A stretch of DNA of 24,855 nt from JAUXFK01 sp034189035 (GTDB lineage Bacteria; Desulfobacterota; UBA8473): the NCBI GenBank assembly GCA_034189035.1, contig JAXHVA010000064.1, positions 1-24,855 on the forward strand. Reading direction: 5' to 3'. The position numbers were made by a program, and so were the translations under genes. A model generated the notes under the pieces. The model saw only the letters and a list, made by a program, of their open reading frames with translations, had not been told where the DNA came from and ran no database searches. Positions 1-6,782 of the stretch are shown here, in pieces; the stretch's first letter is position 1; each line of letters opens with the position of its first letter.

Positions 1-126
1 CGCTATCAGTTTTAATGTTTTGGTGCAATCTGACTCCCCTGTTTCATCAAGGATGCAAAGATACATTTTTCTTGCGTGAAGATCGATTCCGCAATAATAT
101 TTGTGTTGTTTAGTATAAAACCTCAT
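1..126 (-). CDS. IS110-family transposase, N-terminal part (cut by window edge)
   Basis: Reading the minus strand from the ATG at 126 gives 42 residues beginning MRFYTKQHKYYCGIDLHARK, followed by MYLCILDETGESDCTKTLKL. The GIDLHARKMYLCILD segment matches the first acidic motif (GID) of the RuvC-like DEDD catalytic domain at the N terminus of IS110/IS1111 transposases. These act as site-specific recombinases on circular IS intermediates. A strong ribosome binding site (AGGAGGAG on the minus strand) lies about 6 bases upstream of the start. The rest of the gene lies beyond the left edge, so its integrity is unknown. The 170 bases between this start and the next gene probably hold the IS end and the next gene's promoter, but I could not place the IS boundary. 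Confidence 0.85.
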   Translation of the reverse strand, partial: MRFYTKQHKYYCGIDLHARKMYLCILDETGESDCTKTLKLIA

Positions 127-300
127 CTGGTCTCCTCCTTTTTTATTAGTTTGTGGTTCGGTGTTGAAACTCATAATACCATAGCTTAGGGGGAAGCCTT
201 TAAATAGTATCATCAGCTTTGAGTAGGAGGCTCATTACACTGAAGATTCATTCCCACCTCTCAAGCTGGGCGTTATCAAGGTAAATATAAAGGAGGAAAA

Positions 301-1374
301 ATGAATAAATCGGTTATTCTGACAATTGGTTTCGTGCTGATGTTCTTTAACGCCATGGTGGCGGATGGAATGGACAGCCTCGTTTGGCCCGGCAATCTTC
401 CGGTTTATGATCATATTGTCATCGTCATTGAAGAAAATAAAGATTACGAAGAAGTCATAGGTCAAGACTATGCGCCTTACATCAATAACGTTCTGAAAAA
501 AGAGGGAGCAAATTTCACCAAGATTTACGGAGAGGAACACTTCAGCCAGGGGAATTATTTCTGGTTGTTTTCAGGCGACAATCAAAACGTGGGTTTTAGT
601 GACGAGGTGCCTGATGAAACGAATCCGTCCTATCCGTTTACCGCCTCCAATCTTGGATTTCAGTTGATAAAAAAAGGGCTCTCCTTCAAAGGCTACTCTG
701 AAAGCCTGCCCGCGATAGGCAGTAAAGTCGAGCGCCAGGGGAATTATGCACGCAAACATGTTCCATGGATAAGTTTTAAAAACGTTCCCAACGGGATAAC
801 GGTCGAGACTTCATCCAATCTGAGATTTAAGGATTTTCCTCCACCTTCCGGGTACAATAAGTTGCCGACAGTATCATTTGTCATTCCCAATCTTGATAAC
901 GATATGCATAACTGTTATAAACCCAAATGCAACCTATACACACCAGCGGAAAATTTGAAATGCTGTATAAAGAAGGGGGATGATTGGCTGAGAGAAAATA
1001 TCGATTCTTACTATCAATGGGCAAAGAATAACAACAGTTTGCTCATTCTTACCTTTGATGAAAATGATGACAAGAGAGGTTATCAGGGATTGACGAATCC
1101 GATGATTGCTACGGAAAAGGAATTTTGCGATAGCTCAAAAATCGATCCGGAATATTGTGAGGATCTGGAAAACAGGATCGTCACTATTTTCGCGGGTGCG
1201 CATATAAAATCCGGTGATTATCCGGAAGGTAAGGGTATTACTCACGTCAATATTTTACGAACATTAGAGGCGATGTATGGATTGCCTAAATCTGGAAAAC
1301 AGCAGCCGAATGCGGCGGGATTCGGTATCAGCGATGACTATATAATAACCGACATATTTGAAATCGTACGATAA
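301..1374 (+). CDS. Secreted phosphoesterase (acid phosphatase / phospholipase C-like, PF04185 type)
   Basis: This 357-residue protein starts with a signal peptide: a Lys near the N terminus, a hydrophobic stretch at about residues 5-20, then AMVADG as a possible cleavage site. It is therefore probably periplasmic or secreted. The mature part has the hallmarks of the phosphoesterase family that includes acid phosphatases and phospholipase C. HIVIVIEENKDY (38-49) carries the metal-site Glu-Asn, IPNLDNDMHN lies near 194-203, and LILTFDEND near 247-255. A GKGITHVNILRTLEAMYGLP segment near the C terminus supplies a late His. Such enzymes hydrolyse phosphomonoesters or phospholipid head groups; the substrate cannot be told. 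The start is supported by AAAGGAGG about 5 bases upstream. It appears monocistronic, flanked by an IS110 end upstream and transposon remnants downstream. I am confident of the family but not of the substrate. Confidence 0.85.
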   Translation: MNKSVILTIGFVLMFFNAMVADGMDSLVWPGNLPVYDHIVIVIEENKDYEEVIGQDYAPYINNVLKKEGANFTKIYGEEHFSQGNYFWLFSGDNQNVGFSDEVPDETNPSYPFTASNLGFQLIKKGLSFKGYSESLPAIGSKVERQGNYARKHVPWISFKNVPNGITVETSSNLRFKDFPPPSGYNKLPTVSFVIPNLDNDMHNCYKPKCNLYTPAENLKCCIKKGDDWLRENIDSYYQWAKNNNSLLILTFDENDDKRGYQGLTNPMIATEKEFCDSSKIDPEYCEDLENRIVTIFAGAHIKSGDYPEGKGITHVNILRTLEAMYGLPKSGKQQPNAAGFGISDDYIITDIFEIVR

Positions 1375-1429
1375 AATGAAAATATATTTAAATCATGGGG
1401 TAATTATCGAAACACGATGCTTAATCTTT

Positions 1430-1696
1430 TTGACAGGGTTGTTGAAAGAGTCTGTGAATTGTTTCAGCTGGAAAAGGAATACATAACCGGAAAATGAAGG
1501 CAAAAGCACAGGTCAGGGCCAGGGATTTACTCTGCTATTGGACTGTGGTTTAGTTAGCAATATCTAGAATGGATATGGCAAGGATATTTGACATAACGCC
1601 TGCCGCTGTGAGTTATTCAGTCCAATGTAGAGGAAAAATGTTAAGAAGAGAGGGCTACCAACCGGAGGCTTAGGTTATTTAAATATTTAAGGTCGC
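1430..1696 (+). pseudogene. REP-associated tyrosine transposase (IS200-like) C-terminal remnant, copy 1
   Basis: This is a decayed fragment of the C-terminal end of a REP-associated Y1 transposase. One frame reads DRVVERVCELFQLEKEYITGK (about 1430-1496). The homology then shifts frame to a helix-turn-helix tail equivalent to RARDLLCYWTV...ARIFDITPAAVSYSVQ, with an in-frame stop and another shift. The same segment recurs at 8853-9104, where more of the element survives, and as a shorter piece at 15143-15290. The right end (1672-1696, TTATTTAAATATTTAAGGTCGCCCC) matches the right end of the 8729-9285 element without the MITE that sits there, so it acts as an empty-site reference. No catalytic HUH or Tyr motif is left, so it cannot move by itself. 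Confidence 0.7.
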
Positions 1697-1742
1697 CCCA
1701 CCTTACACCCCTTACGCCTAATACGATCTGCTCGAATCAGTA

Positions 1743-1795
1743 ATTGGACGTATCCGTCCACTACAAAAATACCATTATGGACAAATACTTCCAAC
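1743..1795. promoter_or_regulatory. Paired inverted-repeat operator (putative enhancer-binding site), copy 1
   Basis: Two dyads of the form TGGAC-N6-GTCCA (second arm degenerate here) sit about 35 bases apart, and the outer halves also pair with each other. In this copy they read ATTGGACGTATCCGTCCA and TGGACAAATACTTCCAA. The arrangement recurs at 3772-3824 and 14683-14735. The position, about 355-360 bases upstream of a sigma-54 promoter, is what one expects of a binding site for a bacterial enhancer-binding protein dimer pair. That role is inferred. Confidence 0.55.
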
Positions 1796-2119
1796 AAATG
1801 AGATTCCTGATTAAAATACAAGTCTATATTCAACTTCTTCATCTTTTAGTATTGAAAAGTTATGAAGATAAAATGAAGGCATGATCAAAGTAGAGATCAT
1901 CTGCTGTATATGCTCCTCGTCATCTTATCCCGGACCAATCCAGAAAGCTGTTTATTGGATGTATCTAGTTGAAATTATTTAAGTAAATATTTGTAGATTG
2001 GCAATAAAATAAATATTCAGAAATCGACTTGATGCCGTCTTTTAAATAATTGTGGATCAAATATAATACTGGATTTTATAAGATTCTATCGAGGGATTAA
2101 ATTCAATATGAAAATAAAC

Positions 2120-2136
2120 TGGCATACTGTTTGCTT
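2120..2136 (+). promoter_or_regulatory. Sigma-54 (RpoN) promoter, copy 1
   Basis: TGGCATACTGTTTGCTT fits the -24/-12 consensus TGGCAC-N5-TTGCW. The GG at 2121-2122 and the GC at 2133-2134 have the required 12-base spacing. The same element, TGGCATGCTGTTTGCAT, is at 15057-15073 in the homologous cassette. Transcription would start near 2146 and run through an intron fossil (about 890 bases) before reaching the DUF1842 start at 3036. Confidence 0.7.
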
Positions 2137-2394
2137 AACACATGACGGATGAGAAAGAAACTTCAATATTACAAAATGTTAAGAGATAATTTATTGAAAT
2201 GCTTCAGTAAATAGAATTGGCAAAGACATCATAGAGGCATCAATATGAAATCGCTAAAACAAAAACTTTACAAAAGGCTCAAAAACTATAACAATACTCT
2301 ACCTGGAGTTAATAAATGAAAACTACTTTGAAAATCTTTCCAATCAATATGTAGACATAATAGCTTAATCTGTTCCGGAACCCAAAGGATCGTA

Positions 2395-2935
2395 GGCATT
2401 ACTTACTGGAAAAAAATAATAGGCTTGCTCCTCAAATTGGCAGGAAAGATGGAAACCAGGTGAAAATTATAAATTATTTATTATTAAAAACTATATGCCC
2501 TTTCCTCATAGTGTGCGGCTTTACCCTCGCTTTGGAAAAGACCGTAGTCACCTTAATTATAGAAGAATTTGTATTCTTAGGGCAAACCTTTCACAAAAAT
2601 GTTCGGAGACTACGCATAACACCATCTTCTCAGGGAGTCCAAACCATCATCCAAAAGATGGAAATAACACTCAAAATCACGTCAGCGCCCTCGTTGAACT
2701 AACCAAGGAATTGAACCAGACACTCCGAGGTTGGATTGAAGATAAAGACAGCCTTATCAACGTATGAATCGCGAGCCTTTGCCTCATGGGATGCAACGCA
2801 GCCGGGCGACTGCTTTTTGAGTAGCTTATGCGGTGTGACGGGAAACTGTCATGCATGGTTCATAAACTGGATAAATGCCGTAAGTCCATTGACGTACTCG
2901 GGACTTAATTGAGTTTGACAGCGAAATAAGAAGTT
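2395..2935 (+). pseudogene. Group II intron reverse transcriptase and 3' end remnant, copy 1
   Basis: Pieces in two frames reconstruct the end of a group II intron RT: ALEKTVVTLIIEEFVFLGQT, then RRLRITPSSQGVQTIIQKME, then VELTKELNQTLRGWIEDK. These correspond to the late RT region (thumb start; FLG motif) and the LNxxLRGW motif at the maturase boundary. Just after it, near 2810-2860, AGCTTATGC...TGACGG-GAAA-CTGTCA...TGCATGGTT can fold as an AGC-containing, GAAA-capped hairpin resembling domain V. A following hairpin AAGTCC...GGGACTT (about 2880-2910) could be domain VI. Upstream, at about 2395-2480, a short stretch aligns with the REP-transposase tail found in front of the second RT remnant (15291-15566). 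No catalytic YxDD survives. The RT assignment is fairly firm; the domain V/VI call is tentative. Confidence 0.6.
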
Positions 2936-3035
2936 GATGTTTATTGGCTAGTGTATATGTCAGATCTATATAGCCTTATAGAATTGCATCTAAAGAGATC
3001 ATAAATGAAATTATATTCATAAGAAGAATTTTATC

Positions 3036-3476
3036 ATGGAAAAATCTGAGACCAAAGTGGGTTTATTTATCGTAAGCTATGAAATCGGTGGAAATATACC
3101 TGGAGCACCTCTATTCGAAGTCAATTTTAGCGTATACACACCTGCAAAAACATTGGCTGGTATCGGTCAAATTACACAGACTACTCATCCTCCACTTGAT
3201 ATTGGGACAAACCTTCACGGCCAATATAAGTACATGCGTGTATTCCCTAAAATAGGCTACATAATTATCAATGCCACAGGCTATCCGATAATTAATTGGC
3301 CAGTATATAGAAGTGTAGATCCTTTTGTCATTTCATCTAACTCTGAATTGAGAATGGTTATAACAGAAGACTGGAAATCCGGTACAGCAAATTATAAATA
3401 TATCGATAGTAAAGGAATATGGCAAGAAATCACAGACGTTCCAGCGAAAGTTTTTCTGAGTAAATCAATTATATGA
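3036..3476 (+). CDS. DUF1842-type protein, copy 1
   Basis: This 146-residue soluble protein has no signal peptide or membrane segment. The sequence KVGLFIVSYEIG at the start, then FSVYTPAKTLAGIGQITQTT, PPLDIGTNLHGQYKYM and INATGYPI, match the conserved core of the small DUF1842 domain as I recall it. The function of that domain is unknown. About three quarters of the residues are identical by eye to the 147-residue product at 15618-16061, so the two are recent paralogues. Differences cluster at residues 80-105 and the C terminus. The ribosome site is weak (AAGAAG), unlike AAGGAG in copy 2, so this copy may be poorly expressed. In the other copy a chagasin gene follows; here only its first few codons are recognisable. 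It is probably driven by the sigma-54 element at 2120. Confidence 0.75.
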   Translation: MEKSETKVGLFIVSYEIGGNIPGAPLFEVNFSVYTPAKTLAGIGQITQTTHPPLDIGTNLHGQYKYMRVFPKIGYIIINATGYPIINWPVYRSVDPFVISSNSELRMVITEDWKSGTANYKYIDSKGIWQEITDVPAKVFLSKSII

Positions 3477-3479
3477 GAA

Positions 3480-3770
3480 TAAAAAAAAGCAGAAAAGGGG
3501 AGGCGTTTAACAAAACTGAACTACACAACAGGAGGCAGAAATACATTGCCCGGAGTACATCAGCTATAGCTGGGTCTCTATTCAGCATATAGGTTGGTTA
3601 TCATAAGTGAAACCCATTACAGGGCTATTGCTCAAATCCCTTTTCGCTTCGTCCAAGATGTTTTTTGACCACTCAAGGGGATTCTTGATTAGGCAAAAGC
3701 CTGAAGAATTTGCAAAAATGCTTGATTGTCGTAAGAAAAACGGAACACAATAAGTTTTACTTGAATACGT
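3480..3770 (+). other. Chagasin-start fossil and conserved unknown C-terminal tail
   Basis: Bases 3480-3512 align with the first codons of the inhibitor gene at 16066 and then break off, so the second gene of the cassette was lost here. From about 3605 the sequence matches 14515-14664. In both copies one frame encodes a similar peptide ending at the same stop: FFDHSRGFLIRQKPEEFAKM...RKKNGTQ (stop at 3751-3753) and YDHSKRFLIGQRPEEFAKRF...RKKDGTQ. Differences are mostly single residues, which suggests the tail of a once-coding gene that I do not recognise. No start or full gene remains. Confidence 0.5.
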
Positions 3771-3771
3771 A

Positions 3772-3824
3772 ATTGGACGTATTCGTCCATTTCTAGAATC
3801 CCATTATGGACAAATACGTCCAAT
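3772..3824. promoter_or_regulatory. Paired inverted-repeat operator, copy 2
   Basis: ATTGGACGTATTCGTCCA (3772-3789) and TGGACAAATACGTCCAAT (3807-3824) are each a TGGAC/GTCCA dyad. The two halves are also an inverted repeat of one another with a single mismatch in 18. It is a likely binding site for two dimers of a regulator, by analogy with enhancer-binding proteins. Confidence 0.6.
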
Positions 3825-4142
3825 AGATCAGATCCTGAATTGAAACGCGGGTCTGTATTGTACTCTTCATATTCAATTATTTAACTGTCATGACGATGAA
3901 ATGAAGGTATGATCAATATAGTTCATCTGCTTCATATGCTGCTCGTCATCTTCACTCTGACCATTCCAGAAAAGGTGTTTATTGAGTATACCTACTTGAA
4001 ATTATTGAAGTATATATTTGCAAATCGGTCATGAAATATTCAGAAATCGACTTGATTCCGTCATTAACTAAATAGTGGCTTTTTATATGTAATCCTAAGT
4101 TCAAGATTCTATTGAAGGGTTATTTTCCATTTGAAAAAGAAT

Positions 4143-4159
4143 TGGCATGCTGTTTTAAT
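4143..4159 (+). promoter_or_regulatory. Degenerate sigma-54 promoter, copy 2
   Basis: TGGCATGCTGTTTTAAT aligns with the promoters at 2120 and 15057 and keeps the -24 GG. The essential -12 GC is replaced by TA (4156-4157). It is most likely inactive, in line with the absence of a downstream cassette gene. Confidence 0.55.
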
Positions 4160-4389
4160 AATCTAAAATATTTATCCAATATTTCCATTTCTTCATAACT
4201 ATACGTCAAAAAAATATTCCACCTCCTACCCACAAAATCAACGGCAAGGTTAAAAGAAACCACATGATTGATGAGAAAGGATTTTATAAACAAACTGAGT
4301 CGCAGGAGATGAAACGCGTGTCTTCAGAAAATATACACGCACTGCAACGAAGTTTTGACATAATACATCGCCCGGTATCTCCGGGGAGA

Positions 4390-4798
4390 ACTGATATCAA
4401 ACAAGCGGATAATCAGCTGTAAAGAAGGAGAAGTAACCTTCAACTACGGCTGAGAAAAGAAGGCGCTCATGACCCGACCTATCGACTGATCTATCGGCAG
4501 ATTTCTGCAGCATGTCCTGCAACCAAGGGCCGTATATGTTCGTTACTACGGTCTCTATCATTCCGGCAGCAAAGAAGACTTTGCCTTTTGCAGGAATATG
4601 ACGGGACAACCGCCCGTTCAAGAGCCGGAGTTTCTCGACTGGAAGACGTATTGCGCAGAGCACTGCAACGATCATACGGAGCTCTGTCCTATATGTGGCA
4701 AGCGTCTTGTGGTTTGCCGGTTGCTTTCCGCCCTCACTACATCAAAGTATTCAGAGCATACACCCCCTTTGCAGACTATTTATTACACAGCAGGATAG
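4390..4798 (+). pseudogene. IS91-family (Y2/HUH) transposase, C-terminal remnant
   Basis: In one frame, broken by two in-frame stops, the sequence reads ISNKRIISCKEGEVTFNYG, then a stop. A second block covers RFLQHVL...AVYVRYYGLYHSGSK, then PEFLDWKTYCAEH...ELCPICGKRLVV. This order (ISNxRIIS, VTFxY, FLxHVLPxGxxxxRxYGL, and a late CPxCG) is that of the C-terminal half of IS91/IS801 transposases. The N-terminal zinc-binding and HUH catalytic regions are absent. Overlapping open frames here, including one of 153 codons at 4588-5049, show no family resemblance and are discarded in favour of this reading. Confidence 0.7.
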
Positions 4799-5087
4799 AA
4801 CGATCGAAACAATGTGAAAATAGACAAGGAGAGGCTCGAATTGCCGGAAAAATGCATATACCTGTCATTTTAACTATATTCATACACCTTACGGCCAAAG
4901 GCGGTAAAAAAGTAATCCTTGATTCAGCTTTATCTGCGATATGGTGCTCATTAAAAAAATCTGAATTATGCGTTATGAGTCAACTGAAGGCTATTACAAT
5001 GATCATAACTCATGGGTTATGCGGGGTAACTTCCTATAAAAAAAGATAATTCAATTTGTTAAATGAATAATTGCTTTTTAGATAATT
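4799..5087. other. Gene-less stretch before the carboxypeptidase
   Basis: I see no gene, clear promoter or strong repeat here. The first part may still belong to the IS91 element end. The last 50 bases are AT-rich and probably contain the promoter of the downstream carboxypeptidase. Confidence 0.4.
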
Positions 5088-5103
5088 AAGGAGGTTGACA
5101 ATT

Positions 5104-6480
5104 ATGAGTAGTAACCAAAAAGACAATTGTGAGCACGATGGAATCAAGCTGGTAGAGAAAATACCGGGAGATCTGGTAGGAACAAAAGAAATCAAGCTGA
5201 AAGTAAAATCCTATGCAGGCTACGCCTCGAAAAACGGGAACAACCTTTTCTGCTGGTTCTTTGAAGCTCAGAAATGTTTGGAACCTGACAAGGCTGGTGA
5301 TTTCCCGTTGCTTATCTGGCTGAACGGAGGACCCGGGGCCTCATCGATGGCAGGTTGTTTACTTGAGAACAGCCCCTATCTCATCCAGGCCAACGAAGCG
5401 GGCACCGTTGCGGAGAATCCTTATGCATGGAACAAGGAAACTCATATTATGTACTGGGACAATCCAGTGGATTCCGAAGACGAACTCAGCGACCAGTTCT
5501 ATGAAGCGCTGCAAGTGTTCTTCAAAACTTTTCCCGTGTATCGCTCTTGCCCGCTTTTCATAACCGGGGAGAGCTACGGAGGAAAATACATTCCGGCTAT
5601 TTCCGAGAAAATCATGGAAAGGAATCAGGAACTCCGCGATAAGAAGGATGAGGCTAAAATCATCAATCTCAAAGGCCTCGCCATCGGGAATCCCTGGATG
5701 GACCCCGTCCTGCAAACGAAAATGCGACTGGAAGTCGGATTTTCTCTTGGCTTTCTCGATACCAAACAATACAACACCCTGATTGATCAATACAACCTCC
5801 TGCCGGAATTGGTCAACAAGCAACTATGGAGGGAGGCCTTTGATTTGAATCAGAAAGTTAAAAATGAATTGATAGCTTGCGGGGGGGGGCATCGCTATCT
5901 ATGACGTGCGGACCTGGGATGACGGACTGTTCGGTTCCCAAGTGGACAAATATTTCAGACTCAAGGGAGTCAAGAAAGCCCTGCATGTAGAAGATAAACG
6001 TTTTAAGGATCATGATGAATCAGGACCAGTAACGGACCACTTGTTGAAGATTTCATGACCAACACGGCTGACTGCCCCGCCGAAACAGAGTCTGATGAGT
6101 TCATTTTTTGTTTGCCTAAATTGCGTGACCGAAAAAACGAGGATGGGACCCCGGCATTACGTTTACTCATATACACCGGCAACCTTGACATGTCATGCGG
6201 TGTTAAGGGCATGGATCATATTTTGTATCACCTGGACTGGAGCCACGGGGATGATTGGCAAAAACTGGATCGAACAGTATGGGCAGCTCCCCGCGGCAAA
6301 ATCAAGGGCTTCTACAAAACATTAGAAAACCTGACGCAGATTGTCATCCCTTGCTCGGGTCATTTGGTTCCCATCAGCCAGCCGGAGAACAGTCTGGAGA
6401 TGGCATATAACTTCGTATTCGAACGAGAGTTCTCGACTTATAAACCTTTGCCATTGAAACCGGAAATCATGGAGACCTGA
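5104..6480 (+). pseudogene. Serine carboxypeptidase (peptidase family S10), interrupted by two frameshifts
   Basis: Three segments together encode an S10 carboxypeptidase, an alpha/beta-hydrolase that removes C-terminal residues from peptides. Segment 1 (5104 to about 5889) carries LLIWLNGGPGASSM (the oxyanion region) and TGESYGGKYIP with the nucleophile Ser157. Segment 2 (about 5888-6040, next frame) reads IAIYDVRTWDDGLFGSQVDK and VKKALHVE. Segment 3 (about 6043-6480, first frame again) contains YTGNLDMSCG with the catalytic Asp (6187-6189) and CSGHLVPISQPENS with the catalytic His (6361-6363). The whole triad is present and the corrected length would be about 458 residues, normal for the family. 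The first shift is at a run of nine G (5881-5889); removing one G restores frame. The second is near 6041-6046. The ATG at 5104 is chosen because AAGGAGG sits 9 bases upstream; there is no signal peptide. S10 enzymes are much commoner in eukaryotes. It is either a pseudogene or a victim of sequencing error. Confidence 0.8.
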
Positions 6481-6770
6481 TAAAAATTGCGGGATATTGA
6501 TTTTCCAGCCGGATGCAAAGCGGCAGGGGGTCGCCGCGGGGTATGGGGCGATTCATTGTCGCCAGGTATCCGGTGTTCATGATGCTAAGGATATCGAAGG
6601 GAAGCGACTTAAGTGCGCGCCGCGATGGGGAAACTCCAAAAAATGAAACAAAAAATCGTCTTTGCATGGGAGGTATTCGTTTATTCCGATTAAGCAACCG
6701 TTCATTCTGAGTGAAATTTAATCAATTTCCAAAGGTGAGATTGCTTTTCTAAAACCAGGTTTTATTAAAA
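6481..6770. other. Gene-less stretch between carboxypeptidase and decarboxylase
   Basis: The first 200 bases are fairly GC-rich and open in several frames on both strands, but no frame resembles a known protein. It could be a fossil. The last 70 bases are AT-rich and end in a very strong ribosome site (AAAGGAGGGG) for the next gene. No terminator was recognised. Confidence 0.35.
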
Positions 6771-6782
6771 AAGGAGGGGAGA

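Larger units (their letters stand above)
1730..2150. repeat. Non-coding sigma-54 cassette repeat, copy 1
   Basis: About 420 bases of AT-rich, non-coding sequence align along their length with 3755-4215 and 14670-15130. The copies are diverged but colinear. Conserved blocks are the paired TGGAC/GTCCA dyads (1743-1795), a block around TGAAATGAAGGCATGATCA, a dyad ATGATC-N8-GATCAT (1881-1900), a block near 2020 (AAATCGACTTGATGCC) and the sigma-54-type element at 2120-2136. No copy has a conserved open frame, so the shared blocks look regulatory. In this copy the next intact gene is the DUF1842 gene at 3036. Confidence 0.75.
3755..4215. repeat. Non-coding sigma-54 cassette repeat, copy 2 (decayed)
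   Basis: This is the second copy of the cassette seen at 1730-2150 and 14670-15130. Upstream it also shares the unknown-gene tail with copy 3, and it stays alignable with copy 3 past the promoter position to about 4210 (TTTCTTCATAACTATACGTC). The paired operator (3772-3824) is the best preserved of the three. The ATGATC dyad (3909-3926) has lost two spacer bases and one arm, and the -12 part of the promoter is destroyed. An IS91 fossil follows instead of a DUF1842 gene, so the copy appears orphaned. Confidence 0.75.

Noticed and set aside
4588..5049. 153-codon open frame on the plus strand
   Set aside because: It overlaps, in another frame, sequence that clearly reads as an IS91 transposase C terminus; its own translation resembles nothing and lacks a ribosome site.
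6467..6710. Open frames on both strands in the GC-rich gap after the carboxypeptidase
   Set aside because: Neither frame has a ribosome site or any family motif; opposite-strand open frames are expected by chance in GC-rich DNA.
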